In this document: piece by piece, positions 25,713 through 35,129 of the stretch
How the letters are laid out: every line of letters starts with the position of its first letter
Position numbering within the stretch: the first letter of the stretch is position 1
DNA from: Ectothiorhodospira haloalkaliphila ATCC 51935
Lineage (GTDB): Bacteria; Pseudomonadota; Gammaproteobacteria; Ectothiorhodospirales; Ectothiorhodospiraceae
Length of the DNA: 64,000 bases
Assembly (NCBI RefSeq): GCF_000633935.1
Contig: NZ_KK214997.1
Span: 62,001-126,000 of the forward strand
Reading direction: 5' to 3'
The notes under the pieces: model-generated
Databases searched by the model: none
What the model saw: only the letters and a program-made list of their open reading frames with translations
Told to the model about the DNA's origin: nothing
Made by a program: the position numbers and the translations under genes

Positions 25713-26388
25713 CCCGCAGGCCCCCAGCGACGCCACGCCAACCCTGGAGAGCCTGCTGCAGCGCCCGGACATCTGGCGTGGCGGCGGCCAGGATGGCCAT
25801 CACAGGCAGACCCTGTCCAGTGGTGATGCAGCCCTGGATCAACGCCTGGGCGGCGGCTGGCCACAGGGGGCCCTGGTGGAACTGCTGCTGGACCAACACG
25901 GCATCGGAGAGGTTTCCCTGCTGCTACCGGCCCTGGCCGCCCTCACCCAGGGCGGGCGCGCCGTGGCCCTGGTGGCTCCGCCCTATGTTCCCTATGCACC
26001 GGCCCTTCGGCAGGCAGGCATCCACCTTCGACACCTGCTGTGGATCACGCCCCGGGATGACACGGAGATCCTCTGGGCCATGGAGCAGATCCTGCGTGCC
26101 GGCCCCGTGGGTGCGGCACTGGTCTGGCCTCAACGATTGACCTCCCGGCAGTTGCGCCGACTGCAACTGGCAGCGGAGCAGGGTCGCGCCACCGGTTTCA
26201 TCTATCGTCCCACGCAACATATCCGGGAGCCCTCCCCTGCCGCACTCAGGCTGCGCCTGCACGCCGACAGGGGGGGGTCGCCAAGGCTGGAGATCATCAA
26301 GCAGCGGGGACCTAAAACCACTCCACAACCGCTTCCAGAACAGCATCAGGACATTCCTCCTGGGGCACGTGACCGCACCCGGGAATAG
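25705..26388 (+). CDS. imuA: ImuA/SulA-like RecA-fold protein
   Basis: A 227-residue member of the ImuA (SulA-like) family. Typical segments are [40 protein letters not shown] and [18 protein letters not shown]. It lacks the functional Walker A lysine of RecA. ImuA works with ImuB and DnaE2 in mutagenic translesion synthesis; neither partner follows here. Pseudomonas SulA, a division inhibitor next to lexA, is a shorter relative, but the GIGE..LLLPAL block favours ImuA. Its last 77 bp overlap the convergent hydrolase gene on the other strand. Confidence 0.85.
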   Translation: MPDPQAPSDATPTLESLLQRPDIWRGGGQDGHHRQTLSSGDAALDQRLGGGWPQGALVELLLDQHGIGEVSLLLPALAALTQGGRAVALVAPPYVPYAPALRQAGIHLRHLLWITPRDDTEILWAMEQILRAGPVGAALVWPQRLTSRQLRRLQLAAEQGRATGFIYRPTQHIREPSPAALRLRLHADRGGSPRLEIIKQRGPKTTPQPLPEQHQDIPPGARDRTRE

Positions 26389-27295
26389 TCGCCACCGTGG
26401 CGTGGGGCAGTGCCTGCGCTGCGCGCCTGGAATCCTCGGGAGGTACAACCCGATCCTCCTCCCCGATGATCACCAGGCTTGGCTGCGTCAGCTCCCCCAG
26501 ATGAGCACTCACATCCACCGGACTGGCCATGGCGCGCACAAAAAGCTCACCCCAGGCCAGATCCCAGTTTTCCACGCGGGTGTGAATCATGGTGAGCGCG
26601 CGCCGCTCATCACTGATGGCCTGCGGATCATGATAAGACAGATCCAGCAGGGTTCCACGAGAGCCCAGTTGCCGGGCCAGCAACAGGTTCAGACGCCGGA
26701 TCTGGGGCAATTGGGTCACCGCGTCCGGGAAGCTGGGCCGATCCACATACACCCACGGGTTGATCAGGACCAGGCCGCTGACCCGCTCCGGGGCCTCCAG
26801 GGCCGCCTCCATGGCCAGGGTGGCCCCGGAGGAGTTGCCCACCAGGATGGCCTGATCGATTCCCCTGGCATCCAGGAAGGCCAGCAGGTGCGTCAAGGCC
26901 GCCTCCTTGGTGAAGGGGTTGGGCCCCGACCACTCATCACGGGTGGGCTTGGCACTCAGCCCGTAGGGCACCTGGTCATGGGCCACCACCCGCCCGTGCT
27001 CGGCCAGGCCAGGCAGGAGTTCATTCCAGGTATAGGCATTGAAGGTGAAACCGTGAAGCAGAACGAACGTGGGCGCATCTGCCTCGCTGCCCCCATCGGC
27101 CTCCAGATAATGCAGTTTCAATCCATCGGTCCCCGCAAAGGGAATGGTCACGAACCGGCTCTCTTCGGTCGCGACCGCCTGGGCCGATTCGAGCCCCTTC
27201 AGGGGTTGGCTGGAGATCAGAAATGGGCCCAGCAGCAGGACCAGAAGTCCCAGCGTGAACAGACTACCGAGGATGATCAAGAGCCATCTAAGCAT
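26312..27295 (-). CDS. Membrane-anchored alpha/beta hydrolase
   Basis: A 327-residue alpha/beta-fold hydrolase. An N-terminal hydrophobic segment (about 3-28) acts as signal anchor. The oxyanion region is LLHGFTFNAYTWNEL, the nucleophile elbow VGNSSGATLAM, the acid in GEEDRVVPPE and the histidine in [10 protein letters not shown], so the Ser-Asp-His triad is complete. The substrate cannot be read from sequence; esterase, lipase or epoxide/haloalkane-type relatives are possible. AAGGA precedes the ATG. Its 3' end overlaps imuA antisense by 77 bp. Confidence 0.87.
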   Translation of the reverse strand: MLRWLLIILGSLFTLGLLVLLLGPFLISSQPLKGLESAQAVATEESRFVTIPFAGTDGLKLHYLEADGGSEADAPTFVLLHGFTFNAYTWNELLPGLAEHGRVVAHDQVPYGLSAKPTRDEWSGPNPFTKEAALTHLLAFLDARGIDQAILVGNSSGATLAMEAALEAPERVSGLVLINPWVYVDRPSFPDAVTQLPQIRRLNLLLARQLGSRGTLLDLSYHDPQAISDERRALTMIHTRVENWDLAWGELFVRAMASPVDVSAHLGELTQPSLVIIGEEDRVVPPEDSRRAAQALPHATVATIPGCGHVPQEECPDAVLEAVVEWF

Positions 27296-27499
27296 GAGAT
27301 TCCTTACAAGGTTTACTTTATAATCCGCCGTTTTTCATGCGCTTTAAAGGCATGGATACACGCCATGCCCGCCTCTGGCGCCATTCACTTTACCGTCTCG
27401 ACCGACCACCAGCCAGTCTGCCAGGCCGCCTGAACGGCCCGAGGCCCGCGGGCTGGCCCGGTTGGCGCAGACCAGTACGCGCCTTATAGTGACCACGCC

Positions 27500-29020
27500 A
27501 TGGACAAGCCAGCCCGAACCCAGCCCGACGTTCCCAGCAAGCCCCTTTTCCGACAGCGCCTCGTTGCCGAGGCGGTGCGCATCCACGAGGATCGCGAGGG
27601 CCGTGTCATTGATGATGCCATGGCCTGGAAGGTGGGCCGCGAGACGTCTGGTGATCTGGAGGCCCGGGTACTGGCCCGGGCCGCAGCCACCCGCCTGGGG
27701 GCACGGGTCGAGGATGCCCTGCAGGGGGTGAGCCGCCTGGGTACCTGGATGGGCATACTGGCATTGCTGCTGGCCGGCCTGTTGGGCGTGGGCGCTGCCG
27801 GTGCTTCTCTGGGCGCGCCACTGATGGACGATGCCTCACGCATCAACATCTTCTGGGCCCTGGGCAGCCTGCTGGGCGTACAAACCCTGCTGCTGCTGCT
27901 GTGGCTGCTGGTCATGCTGTTGTTGCCTCGAGCCGGCGGTGGACTCCTGGGACATGGGGTGCTGGGGGCCGGTGGTGGCCTGGCGCGTTGGCTGTCCCGC
28001 GCCCAGGCCCATGAACTGGCGGTGCGCGCCCTCCTCAATCTGCTGGGCCGGGGCGGACTGGCCCGATGGTCGGCAGGTACCGTGACCCACCTGCTATGGG
28101 CCGCCTTTGGCGCCGGGGCCCTGCTCATGTGCATCTGGAGCCTGAGCGTGCGCCAGTATGATTTCGCCTGGGGAACCACCCTGCTCAGCGAAGCCCACTT
28201 CATCACCCTGATTCATACCCTGGGCGCCCTGCCCGCCTGGGTGGGCATCCCGGTACCCGATGAGGAACTCATCCGCGCCAGCCGCCTGGGCGTCAGTGAG
28301 GGTGCCGACGGTCGCATTGCCTGGTCGGGCTTCTTGCTGGGCAGTCTGCTCTTTTACGGGCTGTTGCCCCGCGTGTTGCTCGGCCTGCTGTGTCTTGGTC
28401 TGGCGCGCCGTTCAGCAGCCCGCACCCACGTGGATCTCAGCGCCCCCGGATATGCCCGCCTGGCCCCGCGCCTGCAGCCCGACCACCATCGCCTTGGCGT
28501 GATTGATCCACCACCCGCCCCACCCCCGCCAGGGCATGCCCCCCAGGAGCGTCGAGACACACGAGACACCAGCACCCCCATGGCCCTGGTGGGCTTTGAA
28601 CTGGAGCATGCCCGGGATCACTGGATCCAGAACACGCGTCACCCCCGGTGCATCCCCCTGGGCCAGGTGGACGATCGCCATACCCGCCGCGACATCCTGG
28701 CGGCGCTGGCGGCACAGGACCCCGCACCCTCGGTGGTGGTGGTGGTCTGCTCCCTGGCCCGCACCCCGGATCGCAGCACCGAAGGCTTCCTGGCAGATCT
28801 CCGTTCCCGCACCACCGCACCCGTCTGGCTGCTGCTGGACGAGGCGCGCATTGCCCGGGAGCGGGAGGTCGACCTGGCGGCCCGGTATCGCGCCTGGCAA
28901 GCGCTGTCGGAACGGGCCAGTCTGGATCGCCTCTTGCCCGATGACCCGGGCCAGGCCGATCATCGGGATGCCCGAATCCTGCTGGATGCCTTCGACCCTA
29001 CCAAGGATCACGCGTCATGA
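27500..29020 (+). CDS. DUF2868 membrane protein, partner of a GTPase
   Basis: A 506-residue protein not functionally known. Residues 1-75 are soluble (RLVAEAVRIHEDREG, then VEDALQGVSRLGTWMG). Four or more hydrophobic helices follow (about 78-105, 117-143, 190-220, 275-300), then a soluble C-terminal half. It looks like the DUF2868 family, typically encoded upstream of a DUF3482 GTPase. Here the GTPase start overlaps its stop by 4 bp. The family role is unknown; co-occurrence suggests a membrane anchor or effector of the GTPase. The 204-bp gap before it contains a TATAAT at about 27320 but no clear -35. Confidence 0.78.
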   Translation: MDKPARTQPDVPSKPLFRQRLVAEAVRIHEDREGRVIDDAMAWKVGRETSGDLEARVLARAAATRLGARVEDALQGVSRLGTWMGILALLLAGLLGVGAAGASLGAPLMDDASRINIFWALGSLLGVQTLLLLLWLLVMLLLPRAGGGLLGHGVLGAGGGLARWLSRAQAHELAVRALLNLLGRGGLARWSAGTVTHLLWAAFGAGALLMCIWSLSVRQYDFAWGTTLLSEAHFITLIHTLGALPAWVGIPVPDEELIRASRLGVSEGADGRIAWSGFLLGSLLFYGLLPRVLLGLLCLGLARRSAARTHVDLSAPGYARLAPRLQPDHHRLGVIDPPPAPPPPGHAPQERRDTRDTSTPMALVGFELEHARDHWIQNTRHPRCIPLGQVDDRHTRRDILAALAAQDPAPSVVVVVCSLARTPDRSTEGFLADLRSRTTAPVWLLLDEARIAREREVDLAARYRAWQALSERASLDRLLPDDPGQADHRDARILLDAFDPTKDHAS

Positions 29021-30399
29021 GTCCGCTATTGCAGGTGGCCGTGGTCGGCCACACCAACACAGGCAAGACCTCCCTGCTGCGCACCTTGTCCCGCGACACG
29101 GATTTTGGCGAGGTGTGCGACGCCCCGGCCACCACCCGGCACGTGGAGGGCACGGAGATTCTGGTAGACGGCGGGCCGGTCATGGCCCTGTTTGACACCC
29201 CGGGCCTTGAGGATGCCTCCGGCATCCTGGACTGGCTGGAGACCGGTCAACAGGATCGCCACGCCGGGGCCGAAGCGCTGGAGCGGTTTCTGCAGGCCCC
29301 CGAAGCCAGTGGACGCTTTGAGCAGGAGAGCAAGGTACTGCGCCAGCTGCGCAGCAGCGATGTGGGCCTGTACGTCATTGATGCCCGCGAGCCGGTGCTG
29401 GGCAAATACCGGGATGAACTGGCCGTACTGGGCATGTGTGCAAGACCGCTGATCCCCGTGCTGAACTTCGTCGCCTCCCAGGACAACCGTGAGCCACAGT
29501 GGCGGGAGACCCTGGCCAACCTGGGCCTGCATGCCGTGATCACCTTCGACTCGGTGGTCTATGACCTGCAGGGGGAACTGCGCCTGCACGAAAAGCTGCG
29601 CAGTCTGCTGGACGCCTACAGAGAACCCCTGGGCCGCCTCATGGAGGCCCGCACCCGGGAGGCCCAGTGGCTGGAGAGATCCGCGGCAGAGAGTGTCGCC
29701 GACATGCTGCTGGACATCGCCGCCTGCACGCTGCTTGTGCCGCGTGAACCCGCGGCCACGGAGGCCGGCATGGAAGAATTGCAGCGTCTCGTCCGCAGAC
29801 GGGAGCAGGATTGCGTGGATGCCCTGCTCAGCCTGTATCGCTTTCGCGCCAGCGATTATCTGGCCACCCAGATACCACTGGAGGATGGTCAGTGGGGCAT
29901 GGATCTGTTCACCACCGACGCCTTGCGTCACTACGGGTTGCGTACCAGTGAGGGCGCAGCGGTCGGCGGCGCCATCGGGCTGGCCATCGACGTGATGGCC
30001 CTGGGCACCACCCTGGGTGCGGGTACCGCCGCGGGTGCCACCGCCGGTGCACTCATGGGCAATGGCGTCGGCCTGGGTCGGCGCCTGGGTCAGCGCATGC
30101 GAGGACAACGGGAACTGAGGGTCAATGACACCACACTGCGTCTGCTGGCCCTGCGCCAGCGGCAGCTGGCCCGGGCCCTGTCGCGTCGCGGCCATGGCGC
30201 CGAAAAGGCCCTGGAACTCAATACTCCTACGGATAACACCTGGCGCCGGGGCAAGTTGCCTGCCCCGGTCCGCAAGGCGCGGCTCCACCCCCGCTGGTCG
30301 CGTTTGAATGAGCGAGCTGATGGCGTGGAGTCGAAGCCACGCGCTCAGGCGTTGGAGGCGTTAACCGAGCAGTTGCTGGACGAAGGAAGCCGTGTGTAG
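29017..30399 (+). CDS. GTPase with DUF3482 C-terminal domain
   Basis: A 460-residue Era/MnmE-like GTPase. G1 is VVGHTNTGKTSLL, G2 is probably the TTRHVEG region, G3 is DTPGLEDA. The canonical NKxD of G4 is not seen; LNFVAS occupies that place, so base specificity is uncertain. The DUF3482 region ends with a glycine/alanine-rich segment (about 320-355, GAAVGGAIGLAIDVMALG and following) that may insert in membranes, then a basic tail. It overlaps the DUF2868 gene by 4 bp and converges on the chemoreceptor gene, 12 bp between stops. Confidence 0.88.
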   Translation: MSPLLQVAVVGHTNTGKTSLLRTLSRDTDFGEVCDAPATTRHVEGTEILVDGGPVMALFDTPGLEDASGILDWLETGQQDRHAGAEALERFLQAPEASGRFEQESKVLRQLRSSDVGLYVIDAREPVLGKYRDELAVLGMCARPLIPVLNFVASQDNREPQWRETLANLGLHAVITFDSVVYDLQGELRLHEKLRSLLDAYREPLGRLMEARTREAQWLERSAAESVADMLLDIAACTLLVPREPAATEAGMEELQRLVRRREQDCVDALLSLYRFRASDYLATQIPLEDGQWGMDLFTTDALRHYGLRTSEGAAVGGAIGLAIDVMALGTTLGAGTAAGATAGALMGNGVGLGRRLGQRMRGQRELRVNDTTLRLLALRQRQLARALSRRGHGAEKALELNTPTDNTWRRGKLPAPVRKARLHPRWSRLNERADGVESKPRAQALEALTEQLLDEGSRV

Positions 30400-30411
30400 C
30401 CCCCCTCGACC

Positions 30412-32067
30412 CTACACCTGATAACCCGACACCCGATTCTGCAAATCCGCTGCCAGTCGCGCCAGTTGTTCGCTGGCGGCAGCGATTTCCTGGGCGCCAT
30501 TGGAAGTCTGATCCACCGAGTGGGAGATGGTGCTGATGTTGCGGTTGATCTCCTCGGCCACGGCGGACTGCTCCTCGGCGGCGCTGGCGATCTGCGCATT
30601 CATGTCGTTGATGCTGACGATGGAGTTGTTGATGGAGTCCAGTGACTGACCGGCCTTGGCGGCCTTGAATACACTATCCTGGGCCTTGGTACGACCCTGT
30701 TCCATCACGCGCACCGCCCCGCTGGCACCACTTTGCAACCGCTCGATCATGTCCTGGATCTCGGTGGTGGAACTCTGGGTACGACTGGCGAGTGTGCGCA
30801 CTTCATCGGCCACCACGGCAAAACCCCGCCCCTGCTCACCGGCGCGAGCCGCCTCGATGGCGGCATTCAGGGCCAGCAGGTTGGTCTGCTCGGCAATGCC
30901 CCGGATCACATCCAGCACCTTGCCGATCTCGTCACTGTCGGCGGACAGGCGGGTAATCACCTCAGAGGCGTTCTCCACTTCATGGGCCAGTTCCTCGATG
31001 GAGGCAATGGTTTCCTTCACCACCTGACTCCCCGTGGAGGTCTCCTGCTGGGTGTCCTGGGCTGACTGGGCCGCATGAGAGGCATTGCGGGCCACCTCCT
31101 GCACCGTCGCCGTCATCTCGTTCATGGCCGTGGCCACCTGATCCGTCTCCGAGTGCTGCCGCTTCACCTGCTCGCGAGTCTCCTCCGACGTGGTGGAGAG
31201 CTGTTCTGCCGCCGAGGAAAGCTGGGCCGTGGCCGAACCCACCTGGCGCACCAGTTCATGCACCCGGTCGGCAAACCGGTTGAACCCATCTGCCAGGTCG
31301 GCCACCTCGTTTCTGCCCTTCACGACGAGTCGCCGCGTCAGATCCCCACCGCCATCGCCGATGTCACGCAGGGTATGTGCCGCCTCGCGGATGGGTCCGA
31401 CGATCATGCGGGCGAAGAACACCGCCCCCACGATGCCAACGACCACAACCACCAACAAGGCCATGAGCATCCCGCCAACCAGCTCGGTAACACCGCGGGC
31501 GACGATGGAATCGGCCTGTTCCTTGGGGATACCCAGCCCCATGATGCCGATGACCTGGTTGCGTTCGTTGAACAGGGGTTCGTAAGACGTCAGATGGGGT
31601 ACCCCCACGATCTCGGAAACACCGGTGTAGCGCTCACCCTGAATCGCCGACGCGTAGGCCGCCGTGTCACGGCCCAAGGGTGTGCCCACGGCACGCCTGC
31701 CATCCGGCCGGGTGACGCTGGTGATCACCCGGGGAAACTGGTTGCCGTCGCGAGCAAAGATGGTGAACACGATCCCCAGATCGCGACTGATGGCATCGGC
31801 CATCTCGTGACGCCCTTCCAGCGGTTCACCATCCGCATCCACCAGTCGTCCGTTGGAAACCCCAACGCTGCCGTAATACTGCGTCAGATACACCCGGGCG
31901 GCCCGCAGGTCCCCCTCCGCCTTCACCAGCAGACTGTGATCCACCAACTGACGGGAGGTATTGGCCATGCTGTGATAGGACACCAGCAGGAATACCAGCC
32001 CCACCACCGTCAGCCCAACTACCGCGAACAGAATCAGCCTTGCCTGGATCGTTATATTATTCAGCAT
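30412..32067 (-). CDS. Methyl-accepting chemotaxis protein with periplasmic Cache domain
   Basis: A 551-residue transmembrane chemoreceptor. TM1 is about 8-30; residues 35-185 form a single Cache-type sensor ([43 protein letters not shown]); TM2 is about 190-215; a HAMP domain ([15 protein letters not shown]) follows. The signalling hairpin tip is the conserved [20 protein letters not shown] and [12 protein letters not shown]. No C-terminal CheR-binding pentapeptide. The ligand is not predictable, though Cache receptors of this type often sense small carboxylates. No che genes nearby. Confidence 0.94.
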   Translation of the reverse strand: MLNNITIQARLILFAVVGLTVVGLVFLLVSYHSMANTSRQLVDHSLLVKAEGDLRAARVYLTQYYGSVGVSNGRLVDADGEPLEGRHEMADAISRDLGIVFTIFARDGNQFPRVITSVTRPDGRRAVGTPLGRDTAAYASAIQGERYTGVSEIVGVPHLTSYEPLFNERNQVIGIMGLGIPKEQADSIVARGVTELVGGMLMALLVVVVVGIVGAVFFARMIVGPIREAAHTLRDIGDGGGDLTRRLVVKGRNEVADLADGFNRFADRVHELVRQVGSATAQLSSAAEQLSTTSEETREQVKRQHSETDQVATAMNEMTATVQEVARNASHAAQSAQDTQQETSTGSQVVKETIASIEELAHEVENASEVITRLSADSDEIGKVLDVIRGIAEQTNLLALNAAIEAARAGEQGRGFAVVADEVRTLASRTQSSTTEIQDMIERLQSGASGAVRVMEQGRTKAQDSVFKAAKAGQSLDSINNSIVSINDMNAQIASAAEEQSAVAEEINRNISTISHSVDQTSNGAQEIAAASEQLARLAADLQNRVSGYQV

Positions 32068-32181
32068 GTTGACGTCTCTTGTTGAAGCCCTGGGTCATCC
32101 GGTATCGGCCAGCGGTCATTCTTCTTATCGGCCGCCAGCGGGCATTCCTTAATCCCCCGCCCTTAATCCCCCGCACCGTGA

Positions 32182-33570
32182 TCACCCTGCCGGCCCGCGC
32201 AACAGGCTCATCATGGCGCTGGCCTTGTGCAGGGTCTCCTGGTACTCATCCTCGCCATCGGAGCCTGAGGTGATGCCCCCGCCGGCCCAGAATCGGACCT
32301 GCCCATGACTGTTCACCAGGGTGCGGATGGCAATGCTGGTATCCATGTCGCCATCAAAGCCCACATAGCCGATGGCCCCGCAGTACACCCCGCGCCGATG
32401 CGGCTCCAGAGCCTCGATGATCTCCATGGCTCGAAGCTTGGGCGCTCCAGTGATGGACCCCCCGGGAAAACATCCCCGCAAGAGGTCCAGCGCATCACGA
32501 CCCGCTGCCAGGCGCCCGCTCACTGCGCTCACCAGGTGGTGCACCGTGGCATAGCTCTCCACGCCAAAAAGCTCCGGCACACGCACGCTGCCAATGGCAC
32601 AGGTCTTGCCCAGATCGTTGCGCAGCAGGTCCACAATCATCACATTCTCGGCCCGATCCTTGGCGCTGGAGGCCAGTTGCGCCCGTTGCGCCTGATCGGC
32701 GCTCCGGTTGGCACCCCGGGGACGGGTCCCCTTGATGGGGCGGGTGCTCACCTGGCCAGCGCGCACCTCCAGAAAACGCTCCGGTGAGTTGCTCAGGATG
32801 TTGGCCTCGGGCAGTTTGAGAAAGGCCCCGAAGGGCGCCGGGCTGATGCCCCTGAGGCGCTGGTAGCTGCCCCAGGCATCCCCCTGAGCCAGGGCGCTGA
32901 AGCGTTGCGCCAGGTTCACCTGATAACAGTCACCCTCGCGGATGAAGGCCTGCACCCGGGCGAAGCGGGCCTGATAGTCTTCCCGTGACATATTGGACTG
33001 TATACCGCCACGCAGCCTGAATCCCGATCGCATCCGCCCCCGGCCGGCCTTGGATAGCATGCGCAGCAACTCCGGCCAGATCCGGGCCGTATGAGGATCC
33101 AGTCCGCGCCCCACCAGCCAGGCCACTTGTTCCTGATGGTCCACCACCACCGCCCAGTCATGAATGCCCACCGCCATCTCCGGCAGGTTCTCGCCGTCCT
33201 GGGCCAACGAAGGCAGGCGTTCGAACCGACGTGCCAGGTCATAGCCAAAATAACCCAGCGCGCCCCCTGAAAAGGGCAGGCCATTCACGGGCGGCAATCG
33301 CGGCCCCAGGCAGGTCGCCACCAGGCGCAGCGGATCGTCCCCGCTTTCGCGCACGCCACTGCGTTCCTGGATGCGCGTCACGCCCCCCCGGGTGACCACT
33401 GTGACGAAGGGGTCGGCGGCCAGGATATCGTAGCGACCACGCCGGCCGGCAGTGCCGCCGCTGTCCAGGAAGACCGCCCAGGGTCGATCCGCCAGCACCT
33501 GAAACAGCCGCGCCCCATCCCCGGGATAGGGCAGACGCTCAAGCCGGAAACCGGTGGAACGGACGGTCAT
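32182..33570 (-). CDS. pabB: Aminodeoxychorismate synthase component I
   Basis: Aminates chorismate to ADC in p-aminobenzoate/folate synthesis together with PabA (not seen here). The protein from ATG 33570 has 462 residues, near E. coli PabB (453). Chorismate-binding motifs are visible: PIKGTRPRG (active-site lysine), VDLLRNDLGK, GSITGAPKLRAMEII and YCGAIGYVGFDGDMD. The PIKG (not PIAG) form argues for PabB over TrpE. The longer frame to 33705 adds no family sequence. A 371-bp gap follows upstream to the efflux operon. Confidence 0.93.
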   Translation of the reverse strand: MTVRSTGFRLERLPYPGDGARLFQVLADRPWAVFLDSGGTAGRRGRYDILAADPFVTVVTRGGVTRIQERSGVRESGDDPLRLVATCLGPRLPPVNGLPFSGGALGYFGYDLARRFERLPSLAQDGENLPEMAVGIHDWAVVVDHQEQVAWLVGRGLDPHTARIWPELLRMLSKAGRGRMRSGFRLRGGIQSNMSREDYQARFARVQAFIREGDCYQVNLAQRFSALAQGDAWGSYQRLRGISPAPFGAFLKLPEANILSNSPERFLEVRAGQVSTRPIKGTRPRGANRSADQAQRAQLASSAKDRAENVMIVDLLRNDLGKTCAIGSVRVPELFGVESYATVHHLVSAVSGRLAAGRDALDLLRGCFPGGSITGAPKLRAMEIIEALEPHRRGVYCGAIGYVGFDGDMDTSIAIRTLVNSHGQVRFWAGGGITSGSDGEDEYQETLHKASAMMSLLRGPAG

Positions 33571-33808
33571 GGTGGCGGGACAAACCTCGTGGATGACGTC
33601 GAAACAGGCAGCGGGAGCGCGGATTCTACTATGATGCCGGTGGCAATGGGGGCCGGGCCGGATGGCATCTGCTGGTCTGGACTGAGTATACTGCGCCCGC
33701 TGCATGACAAACGCCGCCCGCGTGGCCGGTGCATGAAACCCGCGCCCACCGATGGTGTCTATCCGCAGGGCAGATCACCGCAAATACCCTGTCGGCGAAT
33801 CCGCTGTC

Positions 33809-33831
33809 AACGCATGACAGCGTCATGCGTT
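33809..33831. promoter_or_regulatory. Perfect 10-bp inverted repeat upstream of the RND operon
   Basis: AACGCATGAC and GTCATGCGTT flank AGC at 33809-33831, 111 bp before the membrane-fusion gene. The 23-bp dyad fits a TetR- or MarR-size operator and may control the efflux operon; no regulator gene is adjacent. It could also be a short hairpin, as it is followed by TTT. The remaining 350 bp of the pabB-efflux gap hold nothing I recognise. Confidence 0.42.
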
Positions 33832-33941
33832 TACCCCTCATCCAGGCCTTTGCGGCTGCCACCCGACGTGGCATCCCTGGCCTGAATCAGCCACCGTTCA
33901 AGCCCACACGACCCCGCCCTTCCGGCCATGGACAAGACCCG

Positions 33942-35129
33942 ATGAAACGACTCCCGATCCTGATCGCCCCGGTATTGATCCTGGTGGCGGTGCTCATCTG
34001 GTGGGGAACCGGATCCGATTCAGACACCGGGCCGGGCCCGGGTGCCGGCCAGGGCGCCGTGGCCGTGAGCGTGGATACCGTCACGCGCGCAGATCTGACG
34101 GACCGTGCGTTCTTCACCGGCTCCCTGGTGGCTGCTCACCGGGTGGAAGTGGCCACACGCGTGGCCGGGCGTCTGAAGCGCCTGCATGTGGACATTGGCG
34201 ATCAGGTGGAGCCGGGACATTTGCTGGCAGAACTGGACGATGACGAATTCCAGCAGGACCTGGAGCAGGCCCGTGCCGAACTGGCGGTATCCAATGCCAA
34301 CCTGATCGAGGCCCAGGCGGCGCTGACCTCGGCACAGCGCGCCCTGGACCGCACCCGGGACCTGCGCGAACAGCGGGTGGCCTCCCAGTCCGAACTGGAA
34401 TCGGCGGAAACCGACGTGGAGGCCCGCCAGGCGGGTGTCACCCTGGCCCGTTCCCAGATCGCCCAGCGCCAGGCGGCCCTGCGCAATGCCCAGATCCGTC
34501 TGGACTTCACCCGTATTCAGGCGGAACTGGATAACGGTGAAGGCCAGTGGCTGGTGGCCGACCGCATGGTGGATCAGGGCAGCATCCTGCAGGCCAACAC
34601 CCCCATCCTGGCGCTGGTGAATCTGCAACCCCTGCGGGCCCGGGTATTTGTCACCGAGCGGGATTACGCCCGCCTGGCGCCCGGCCAGTCGGCCCAGCTT
34701 TCCACCGTCGCTCATCCCGGCGAGACCTTTGAAGGTGAGGTGATCCGCGTCGCTCCCGAGTTCCGTGAGGCTTCCCGCCAGGCTCGGGTGGAAATCCAGG
34801 TGCCCAACCTCGACCAACGCCTGCGCCCGGGCATGTTCGTGGAGGCCAGGATCAGCACCCGCACTGTGGAAGATGTGACCGTGGTGCCCATTGATGCGGT
34901 GCTCGAACGGGACGGCCAGCGCGGCGTCTTCCAGGTGGAAGAAGCGGACAATGGCCCCATTGCCCGGTTCGTGGCCGTGAGCACCGGCATTGAGGAAGCC
35001 GGGAAGGTGCAAATCACCGAACCCGAGATCAGTGGTCGGGTGGTCACCCTGGGGCAGCACCTGCTCAGTGACGGTGTGCGGTTGCGTATTGCCGACGAGG
35101 GCGAGGCCCGTGCCGAGGACGAGCGCTGA
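33942..35129 (+). CDS. RND efflux membrane fusion protein
   Basis: Periplasmic adaptor of a tripartite efflux pump, 395 residues. N-terminal hydrophobic anchor (about 4-22), then a barrel-sandwich half (LVAAHRVEVATRVAGRLKRL), a long alpha-helical hairpin (about 95-185, rich in Ala/Gln/Arg/Glu), the second lipoyl half (RMVDQGSILQANTPILALVN) and a beta-barrel (RPGMFVEARIS). ATG 33942 starts just before the hydrophobic segment. The stop shares one base with the permease start, and the outer-membrane gene follows, giving a complete MFP-RND-OMF operon. Substrates are unknown. Confidence 0.93.
   Translation: MKRLPILIAPVLILVAVLIWWGTGSDSDTGPGPGAGQGAVAVSVDTVTRADLTDRAFFTGSLVAAHRVEVATRVAGRLKRLHVDIGDQVEPGHLLAELDDDEFQQDLEQARAELAVSNANLIEAQAALTSAQRALDRTRDLREQRVASQSELESAETDVEARQAGVTLARSQIAQRQAALRNAQIRLDFTRIQAELDNGEGQWLVADRMVDQGSILQANTPILALVNLQPLRARVFVTERDYARLAPGQSAQLSTVAHPGETFEGEVIRVAPEFREASRQARVEIQVPNLDQRLRPGMFVEARISTRTVEDVTVVPIDAVLERDGQRGVFQVEEADNGPIARFVAVSTGIEEAGKVQITEPEISGRVVTLGQHLLSDGVRLRIADEGEARAEDER

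Noticed and set aside
27320-27325. TATAAT as promoter of the DUF2868 gene
   Set aside because: No -35 box 16-18 bp upstream and it is 175 bp from the start codon; left as unassigned.
29026-30288. 420-codon minus-strand frame
   Set aside because: Mirror of the DUF3482 GTPase coding strand; composition is that of a shadow.
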